NCBI RefSeq assembly: GCF_010183535.1
Contig: NC_071330.1
Span: 815,217 to 879,216, forward strand
Reading direction: 5' to 3'
Origin: Caenorhabditis remanei
Lineage: Eukaryota; Nematoda; Chromadorea; Rhabditida; Rhabditidae
DNA length: 64,000 nucleotides
Shown here one piece after another: positions 56,401 through 64,000 of this stretch (position 1 is its first letter; each line of letters begins with the position of its first letter). The notes beneath the pieces are model-generated. The model was given only the letters and a program-made list of their open reading frames with translations, ran no database searches and had not been told where the DNA came from. Both the position numbers and the translations under genes were made by a program.

Positions 56401-59400
56401 TGAAAAATCAGGTTTCGCGTTGAAAATGTGGGTTTTTGATCTCAAAAAATTATCGAGAATAAAATGTTGAATTTCAAGAAAAATTACAAAAATTTTGCAA
56501 CTTTTCAGCTAAAAAATGTTGAAAACAGTCCGAAAAATCGAAATTTTCAGATGAAAATCGCGGAAAATCGATTTTCCCAATCAAGGAAGTTTCAGTGAAT
56601 TTTTTTGGTAAAATAGGCTGAAAATAATCTCAAAAAGTGACTAAACTTCGAAATTTTCAGATAAAAATGAGATTTTCAGCTCGAAAACCGTGTTTTAGGT
56701 TGGAAAAGTGTTGAAATCACAAAATTTCAATTAAAAAATAGTGATTTTTAGGAGAAATAATTAATAAGTGATAATTGAAAAATCAGGTTTTCAGCCGAAA
56801 AATATTGAGGTTGTTGCCGAAATTTTGAGTTTTTTAGCCTAAAAAAATGACAAAACGAGCATTTTTGAGCTCCAAAAGTTACTTAAAAACCCAAATTTTC
56901 AGAATTTCAGACTTTTCAATTAATATATGTTTTAAACTGTCCGAAAATTCGAAATTTTCAGCTAAAAATCGCGGAAAATCGATTTTCCCTCAATTTTTTT
57001 TTCAGTTTTTCCGTCTAAAAACATGCTTTCTTCATAAAAACATTTCAATTTTATCAAGGAAGTTTCAGTGAATTTTTTTTGGTGAAATAGGCTGAAAATA
57101 ATCTCAAAAAGTGACTAAACTTCGAAATTTTCAGATAAAAATGAGATTTTTAACTTGAAAATCGTGTTTTAGATTGGAAAAATGTTGAAATCACAAAATT
57201 TCAATTAAAAAATAGTGATTTTTAGGAGAAATAATTAATAAGTAATAATTGAAAAATCAGGTTTTCAGCCGAAAAATATTGAGGTTGTTGCCGAAATTTT
57301 GAGTTTTTTAGCCTAAAAAATGACAAAACGAGCATTTTTGAGCTCAAAAAATTACTTAAAAAACCCAAATTTTCAGAATTTCAGACTTTTCAATTAATAT
57401 ATGTTTTAAACTGTCCGAAAATTCGAAATTTTCAGCTAAAAATCGCAAAAAATAGATTTTCCCTCAATTTTTTCAGTTTTTCCGTCTAAAAATATGCTTT
57501 CTTCATAAAAACATTTCAATTTTTATCAAGGAAGTTTCAGTGAATTTTTTTTGGTGAAATAGGCTGAAAATAATCTCAAAAAGTGACTAAACTTCGAAAT
57601 TTTCAGATAAAAATGAGATTTTTAACTTGAAAATCGTGTTTTAGATTGGAAAAATGTTGAAATCACAAAATTTCAATTAAAAAATAGTGATTTTTAGGAG
57701 AAATAATTAATAAGTAATAATTGAAAAATCAGGTTTTCAGCCGAAAAATATTGAGGTTGTTGCCGAAATTTTGAGTTTTTTAGCCTAAAAAATGACAAAA
57801 CGAGCATTTTTGAGCTCAAAAAATTACTTAAAAACCCAAATTTTCAGAATTTCAGACTTTTCAATTAATATATGTTTTAAACTGTCCGAAATTCGAAATT
57901 TTCAGCTAAAAATCGCAAAAAAATAGATTTTCCCTCAATTTTTTCAGTTTTTCCGTCTAAAAATATGCTTTCTTCATAAAAACATTTCAATTTTTATCAA
58001 GGAAGTTTCAGTGAATTTTTTTGGTAAAATAGGCTGAAAATAATCTCAAAAAGTGACTAAACTTCACATTTTTCAGATAAAATTGAGATTTTCAGCTTGA
58101 AAACAGTGTTTTTGACTGGAAAAATGTTGAAATCACAAAATTTCAATTTAAAAAAAAAAAGCAGACTTTTCAATTAATATATGTTTTAAACTGTCCGAAA
58201 ATTCGAAATTTTTAGCTGAAAATCGCAAAAATAGATTTTCCCTCAATTTCTTTCAGTTTTTCTGTCTAAAAACATGATTTTTACCATAAAAACCTCCTAA
58301 AACTAACCCATCATCATTCTCCAACACCTCCGCCTTTCTCTTCTTTTCCCTTTTCGTCTTCTTGGTTTCCGAAGTGACTTCTGGAGCAACAGCGTCACGA
58401 GATCCGAAAAAGTCCTCGTACGTGTAGTCGGCTTTTCCGTCCCAGCTGTCCTGAAAAAAAGGGGGAAATTATAGGGTTTTTGAGCTAAAACAATTACTCA
58501 AAAACTGACAAAAAAAAAGAAAAAAAACCTTGAAAATGTCTATTTTTCGTGTTTTCACAAATAGAAAGTGTAATTTTTTGTTCAATTTTCTGGCTTCATT
58601 CTTGTCTGGCGCACCTTAGACGCGTTTTTGGAACTAAAAAGTTCAAGAATTTGAGAGAGACAGACAGACCCCAAAATCAAAAAAAAAACTGGATGTCTGG
58701 CGTGCCGTTGGCGCGTTTTCTGGAGGTATTGGGAAATCGGTGTCTGTCTGTGTGTCTGCATGTCCGAAATTCAAATTTTGATTAAAAAAACAGAAAATAT
58801 GGGAATCCGGACATTTGGAAACACAGAGAGACTCAGGAAAACGTCTAGTTACTCACTGGCGCACCTTTGACGCGTTTTTGATGCAAAACTGGGTAAAACA
58901 AGTTTTAAAAATCGAGAAATTTGATTAAAAACTTCGTCTGGCGCACATTTGACGCGTTTTCAAAATTTCAACAGTTAGAAAGTGTAAAAAAGTGAAAAAC
59001 GCTTGAATTTCTACAATTTTTGTTTTCAATTTTTATGCTAAACTTTTTGGCTGGCGCACCTCAGGCGGGTTTTTCGAGTCAAAAATTTTGTTGAAATCGC
59101 AAATTTAAATGAAAAATGTTGGATTTCAGTTATTAAAAAAGTCATCTGGCGCACCTTCGACGCGTGTTAAAGTTCAAAAATTCATCAAAAACACGAAAAA
59201 AAAACTAATTTCCTCTCAATTTTTTTCGATGTTTTCAATAAGAAACTGTGTCTGGCGTGCCTGTGACGCGATGTTTTCAATAAAAAACTGAGTCGGGCGT
59301 GCCTGTGACGCGGTTTTTCATCCGTCCGCCTACAAACCTCATCCTCAAACATCATCTCCTCTTCCTCCTTCGTCCGTTTTCCCCCTTTTCTCTCAGTTTT

Positions 59401-62400
59401 TTGCAAGAAATCGTGCATTTCTTCAAGACTGAAAAACTCGTCATCCACAATGCTCTTCTTGAATTTCTTCGGCTCCTCCTCCGACGTCTTCAGGCCCTCG
59501 CCTTCTGAATCCTCTTCCTCCTCCTCAGCCATCTTCTTCAAATCGGCGTCCAACGTCTTCAGATCGCTCTCCGACAAATTGAAGAGATCCACGTCATCAC
59601 CGTCGTCTCCTTCGTCATCCACGTCGTCTTCCATCTCCTCATCGTCCACGTCTTCTGCCTCGTCGTCGTCAACGTCTTCTGGGTCATCTGAATCCTCAGA
59701 GTCTTCGCGTTTCGCTGAGATTCTGATATGGGGCTTTCCGATGAGTTCAGAGAGGAATCCCTGGAGAAAAATTGAAGATTTTCAGATGGAAAAATTGAAT
59801 TTTGGCATGAAAAATGGAAAATTTCGAACAGAAAAACTGTCAAAAATGAGCAAAAAACATGAATTTTTCCAAAAATAGGTCAATTTTTAGTATAAAAACT
59901 GGAATTGCAATGCAAAATGTGTTTTCTGATGAGATTTTGAGCTGAAATTTGTTAGTTTACATCAAAAAATTTGGTTTTTTTCGGCTGGAAAACTGTTTTT
60001 TTAACAGAAAATTGTGTCCTTTTCGGTTGAAAAACTCTGATTTTTATTATTTGGAGCTGCTGAAAATGCTGTTTAACACCCACCTAAAAACGGAATTTTG
60101 GAGCTGAAATCGCATTCTTAAGTGAAATTTTTATCAAAAAAAGAAACTTGTTTTACAAAATTTGGAGCTGAAAATGACATTTTAACATGAAGCGTTTTTA
60201 GAAAAAAAGCCAATTTTTCCACTCAAAAATCAAAATTTCGATCTGAAAACTGCTATTTTACATGAAAAATGAGGATTTTCATTCAAAAAATGTGATTTTT
60301 CAGCTCAAAAACAGGTTTTTTAAACAAAAAACAAGAAATGGAAAAACGAGCTGGAAAAGCGGAATTTTGCACTCAAAAATCTAAATTTCGAGTTGAAAAC
60401 TGCTATTTTACATTAAAAAAAAACCGAATTTCATCAAAAATAGGTTCAAATTTTGACGAAAAACGAAACTTTTTGGCCGAAAAAATCAGAATTTTCGCTC
60501 AAAAACCCCTAATTCTCTAGCTTATAATGAGCCGATTTTCATTTAAAAATTTGGTTTTTTCGGCTGGAAAACTGTCTTTTTAATAGAAAAATGAGTCATT
60601 TCCGGTCGAAAAACTTTTCATTTTCATATTTTGGAGTTGAAAATGACGTTTTACACTTAAAAACCGGAATTTTACAGCTAAATATCAAAATTTCGAGCTG
60701 AGAATGAATTTCGCATGAAAAATGGCAAATTTTCATTTTAGAAATGAAATTTTCAGCTCAAAAACTGAAAATCTCAGGGTTTTTACAGAAATATTTAATG
60801 AAATAACGAAACAGCTCAATTTTTTCAGGAAAAACGTTAAATTTGGAGTTGAAAATGGCATTTTGACATGAAACAGAGCGTTTTTAGTTTAAAAAAAAGT
60901 CATTTTTGTTCGAAAAAACATGAAAATGACAGATTTTAACTTTAAAAACTTAACTTTTCAGCTCAAGAACTGGTTTTTTCGACAAAAAAAGAAAGGGAAA
61001 AAGAGCTGGAAAATCGGAATTTTGCACTCAAAAATCAGAGTTTTGGGCTGAAAATTCTATTTTACATGAAAAAAACCGAATTTCATCAAAAATTGGCTCG
61101 AATTTTGACGAAAAACAAAACTTTTTGATCGAAAAAATGTGAATTTTCGCTCAAAAACCTCCACAATTCTCTACCTTATACTTCCTATTAATCCCATCCA
61201 ATTGTTTATTCTGATGTTTTAAATACGACCAGACGACTTCTTCGTTCTTCGAAACGAACGGAAGTGGCAGATTGTCTTCTGATGATGTATCCAGTGACGT
61301 CGACCATTCGTACACATTCGAGATCACATCTGTCATCGAATCAGCGAATTTCGAGCGACTGAAATTGGGATAATTTCTGAAAAACGCGCCAATGACACCC
61401 CAGCGTTCTAATTTTTTGAACGCGGCCCAGGTGCGCCAGACACCGATTGAGATTTCCCCCTACTTGGAAAAATCGATATTAGCTCAGCTCTGTTCTAGCA
61501 ACTGCGCTCCACCGAAATTCCACTGAAAAATGTCTCTTTTTCTCTGCGTCTCTCAATTTCGCACACAATTTTCTTCGGTTTCGGTAGAGCGCGGTTGTAA
61601 GGAGTGTGTCAAAGCCCGGGCAAATTGGCGCGAAAGTCAAAATTTCAATTTTTTTGAATTTTTTTGAATTTTTTCGCGAAAAAGTCAAATTTTCGACTAT
61701 CATTCAGAATTAGAACAAATTCTGAAAAATAGTAAAAAATGGTCACATTTTCGATGAAAAATTGGAAAAAAGCATACTTGTCACGGGCCGGGCCGATTTC
61801 CAAATTTTCACCGGCCCGGCCCGGCCCGGCCCGGTCATCTCGGTCGGCCCGGCCCGGCCCGGCCCGGCCCTGGCCCGGCCCGGTCGGCCCGGGGTGAAGC
61901 GATTTTTTTTCGAAAAACAAGTTTTTTTCAGCAGTAATTTTTGAAAAAGTGGTTTTTGGGGTATTTTCTGCAAAAATTCTACTGAATTGATGATTTTTAT
62001 TAGTTCTACAGTGGATTTAGTGATAAAAAAGTACTTGAAAATTATTTTTGGTGTGCAAAAATTTTGAAAAATTTTCCACCCGGGCCGGCAAAATTTTTCC
62101 TCGGCCCGGCCCGTCAAATGACAAGTATGGAAAAAAGGGTAATTTTTTTGAAGCTAGGCCTAGAAAATTTTCTACCGGGCCGGGCCTTGACTGAAAAAAT
62201 CGATATGTCTGTCCGGATGTCCGCATAAAGCCAAAAATCAGAATTTCTGCAAAATATGGATCATTTTGTATCTGTCTGTGTGTCTACAAGTCCGGATGTC
62301 CGTCTGTACACAACTATGTGTGTCCGGATGTCCGAAATAGAAAAAAATCATGAAAAACGAAATTCAGACTAATTTTTTACTTTAAATTTTTAAAATTTGG

Positions 62401-62799
62401 TGTCTTTCTGTAAATCTGTTTGTCCTGATCTCTCAACAGCGAGAAAATTCCTGATTTTCATGATAAAAGCATTCGAAAAATTAGCTTTTGATCGAAAAAT
62501 GTTGATTTTTAGGCTAAAAACCGTCCAGATTCTTTTTTTTCCGCGCAAATTGAAATTCTTTAGGTAAAATAGGTGAAAGATGCCAAAAAAAGTTGATTTG
62601 GCAATTTCTAGTCGCATTATTCTTGTTTTTTGCATTTCGAAACTCAATTTTGCACTTTAACACCCGATTTTTCACGCTCTAACCAGTTTTTGTGTCACAT
62701 TCATTATTTTTCGAATCAAAAGACAAACCTTTTGAAAAACTGGGAGAAATCCCCAATTTCCGGCACCAACTCATCCGTTTTCGACTTCAATTTCGTCAT
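53442..62799 (-). CDS. U3 snoRNP protein MPP10 (MPHOSPH10 family)
   Basis: Exons (minus order) are 62729-62799, 61175-61358, 59338-59760, 58308-58450, 55611-56225 and 53442-53928. All phases agree and the product is 640 residues, close to human MPHOSPH10. MPP10 is part of the small-subunit processome that processes 18S rRNA in the nucleolus, with IMP3 and IMP4. Typical features appear in order: N-terminal helices, very acidic stretches (EDVDDEEMEDDVDDEGDDGD), the GKADYTYEDFFGS motif, a basic KKTKREKKRK run, a second acidic block, then EENTLLEKHVDFDHGSKRAP. Next come KVVS-like EEVRVVSNMAALRVEEVGMT, APEEVTKKMRS and a basic C-terminus. A TTTTTAG acceptor about 18 bases before the ATG may take a spliced leader. 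Introns are large and repeat-filled. Confidence 0.93.
53960..55560. repeat. CTGGCGTGACGTTGACGCG motif cluster in MPP10 intron 5
   Basis: About fifteen reversed-motif copies. A sub-variant CTGGCGTGACGTTGACGCGT dominates here (near 54445, 54628, 55154, 55304 and 55540). The linker TCAAATCTGGCGTGTCTTCG...GATGTAGAAAAT near 54770 recurs near 55388. The hAT-like element 54813-55084 has split one copy of this linker from its continuation (AAAAACTCTAACTTTTAACT), which is intact near 55435. Confidence 0.7.
54813..55084. mobile_element. hAT-like MITE, CATAGTTGTCAAGGCC subfamily
   Basis: Termini are CATAGTTGTCAAGGCCCGGG and CCCGGGCCGGGCCTTGACAACTATG-type, shown here as CCGGGCCTTGACAACTATG. They are flanked by the perfect 8-bp duplication GAAAAACT at 54805-54812 and 55085-55092. 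An empty-site copy of the flank exists near 55435, where the two sides are joined. Confidence 0.85.
56580..58290. repeat. Tandem repeat of about 472 bp, MPP10 intron 4
   Basis: Units start at TCAAGGAAGTTTCAGTGAAT: 56581, 57054, 57526 and 57997. The spacing is 473, 472 and 471 bases. Units 2 and 3 are almost identical over their length; unit 4 is truncated by a deletion near 58145. No coding potential. Confidence 0.9.
58600..59330. repeat. GCGC motif cluster in MPP10 intron 3
   Basis: About nine reversed-motif copies. The order of motifs and linkers (GTCTGTCTGTGTGTCTGCAT, GGAAATCGGTGTCTG, ACTTCGTCTGGCGCAC, AAAGTGAAAAACGCTTGAAT) closely follows that at 52765-53290. A block of about 530 bp was therefore duplicated between the intron and the DNA downstream of MPP10. 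Confidence 0.7.
60000..61150. repeat. Degenerate cyclic repeats in MPP10 intron 2
   Basis: Loose repetition of units such as TTTGGAGCTGAAAATG, AAAACTGCTATTTTACAT and TTTTGCACTCAAAAATC. Longer blocks repeat at about 60350-60500 and 61000-61150 (ACTCAAAAATC...TTTTACATGAAAAAAACCGAA...GGAATTTTGC). Confidence 0.55.
61600..62195. mobile_element. CATAGTTGTCAAGGCC-type element split by another MITE
   Basis: The left part from about 61606 (TGTCAAAGCCCGGGCAAATTGGCGCGAAAGTC) matches the arm of the copy at 54813-55084. It runs to the 8-bp duplication before 61773. The right part from 62130 continues to CTACCGGGCCGGGCCTTGAC near 62190. The outer ends are eroded. The exact ends are uncertain. Confidence 0.55.
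61773..62129. mobile_element. hAT-like MITE, GGCCCG family, nested copy
   Basis: Termini are CATACTTGTCACGGGCCGGG and GTCAAATGACAAGTATG, with the perfect 8-bp duplication GAAAAAAG at 61765-61772 and 62130-62137. The left arm has more than ten GGCCC blocks in direct and inverted order. It lies in MPP10 intron 1. Confidence 0.85.
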
Positions 62800-64000
62800 T
62801 TCGACAGTGAATTACCTAAAAACTGGGAAAAATTTGAAAGCAGCTGGCGAAAAATCGATAAATTACGGAAGGCATTATAAAACAAGAGAAACCAACAGAA
62901 AATCTCAATTTTTATAGATTTTCGATGGAAAAAATGAGGAAAAACAGGTAAAAATTGCTTTATTTAGGCGAAAAAACGGTGAAATTTTGAGAAAATAGGC
63001 GATTTTCCGTACATTTTGCGTTGAAATGCATCAGATTGACACCAAGTGAGAGACGAGGGCGAGAGAGTGTGTAGAGTGGAGAGGGTGCGAGAGAAAACGA
63101 GTGAGAGAGTGTGTTGAAGGCAGAGAGACACAGACATTTCGGACGGGTGTCGCTTCTTTTTGTACTCATGAGGGGCAGACAGCCCCCTATGAAACTATAG
63201 GAACTCATGAGAGTGACTGGAAAAAGTTTCAGAGAGCACATTCCTATTTTTCAGATTTTTCCGGGTTTTCAATGGTTTTTGATAGTTTTTACGCGATTTT
63301 TCGTAATTTTCGAGTGTTTTTAGTCGGAAAATCGTGAATTTTTGCTAGAAATTCATGATTTTTCACCCGAAAACTATGAAAAATGCGCTGAAAATTTGAA
63401 AAAATGGAAAAAAAATGAAAATGGTGCAATCGCGCTCCATTGATAACGTGAAAGTAGCGGGAGTTTTAAATTAAATTTAAATTTAAATTTTTTACAAAAA
63501 ATTCTATTTTTTTAAATGTTTTTAAAGAAGATTCCTTTTTTTCTGATTTTTTGTGGTAAAAATAATAAAAATAGCAATTGAAAACCATATAAAATAGAAA
63601 TAATCTGTTTTTTTTTCGTGATTATCGAAAAAATTCCAGTTCACTACGATGCAACTCAACAATAAAGACAAAAACGAGAAAAAAAGTTGCGCGCGGGAAA
63701 ACAGAAAGTCTAGACAGACTAAATAAGAACACCAACACGGAAAAAAAGAACGGATGTGATCGAAAATCAAGGGAACTTGAAGTGGTGGCCTAGTTTTCCG
63801 GAGATTTGGTTTTCTAGGCCACAGAGCTGGGAAGTTTTGATTTCACACTGGGACTTAAGTTCAAAATCCTTTAAAAAAGCTAAAAAACTGAAAGAAAAAA
63901 CAACAAAAAAAATGAAAAATTTGAAAACATCGAATTTTCAAAATTTTTATCAAATTGCCAATTTCTAAAGAGCGTAACCGGGTTCCCTGATGTCGAATTT
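62800..64000. other. Upstream DNA of MPP10, no gene seen
   Basis: GA-rich DNA at about 63045-63130 (GAGAGACGAGGGCGAGAGAG, GTGAGAGAGTGTG) is promoter-like and may serve MPP10 or a gene beyond the window. ATTTAAATTTAAATT lies near 63473. GCCTAG / CTAGGCCAC form an inverted pair at 63787-63820. The open frames are AT-rich and lack splice support. Confidence 0.45.

Noticed and set aside
41507..62799. Operon of MPP10 and the MED15-like gene
   Set aside because: Same strand and order would allow it, but the gap of about 1 kb is longer than usual for SL2 operons and no polyadenylation signal pair is evident. Left open.

Overview
This window is nematode DNA of the genus Caenorhabditis, not C. elegans itself as far as I can judge. 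It is AT-rich and its genes have many short introns with GT(A/G)AG donors and TTTCAG acceptors. Several starts sit just behind an isolated acceptor, as expected for spliced-leader addition (4912, 16313, 31270, 37577, 52400 region). I rebuilt ten multi-exon genes by eye, checking splice phase at each junction. One further gene is single-exon and one F-box copy is a pseudogene. All are exon-joining predictions without transcript support.

Layout, left to right. 1-4,900: no gene; several inverted-repeat elements. 4,942-7,715 (+): a small unrecognised protein. 8,338-10,888 (+): an unrecognised nematode-type protein whose first exon is only the ATG. 11,489-14,465 (-): an NHL-like beta-propeller protein. 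16,332-17,635 (+): a PDZ protein of the TAX1BP3/TIP-1 type. 17,842-18,170 (-): the luqin-type RYamide neuropeptide precursor lury-1. 18,200-22,690: gene-free. 22,691-23,714 (+): an F-box/FBA_2 pseudogene. 24,479-25,175 (+): a small bHLH-like protein. 25,665-26,159 (+): a secreted TTR-like protein. 27,205-28,247 (+): the intact F-box paralogue. 31,278-36,318 (+): a polypeptide GalNAc-transferase (gly-11 type). 37,579-41,016 (+): replication factor C small subunit rfc-2. 41,507-52,359 (-): a glutamine-rich MED15-like Mediator protein. 53,442-62,799 (-): the U3 snoRNP protein MPP10. 62,800-64,000: upstream DNA without a gene.

The genes do not form one pathway. They are housekeeping genes (DNA replication clamp loader, ribosome biogenesis, Mediator, O-glycosylation) mixed with lineage-specific genes (F-box duplicates, neuropeptide, TTR-like, two orphans). 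From memory, gly-11, lury-1 and the MPP10 gene all belong to the Y75B8A interval of C. elegans chromosome III, so part of the order looks conserved.

The most unusual content is non-coding. (1) A family of short elements has CATACTTG(T)CA-type terminal inverted repeats and GGCCCG-rich arms. Five copies have perfect 8-bp target duplications, a sixth differs at one base and a seventh (2,989-3,634) is also perfect, so this is a hAT-like MITE family. (2) A second GC-rich family (TAGGGCTGTTA termini, GCCGGTTTCATTTC arrays) also makes 8-bp duplications, and one copy is inserted inside another. (3) A motif close to TCTGGCGCACCTTTGACGCG occurs in dozens of copies in introns and intergenic DNA. (4) A TCTGTGTGTCCGGATGTCC motif is scattered in the same way. 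(5) Long palindromes and cyclic arrays fill the introns of rfc-2, the MED15-like gene, MPP10 and gly-11.
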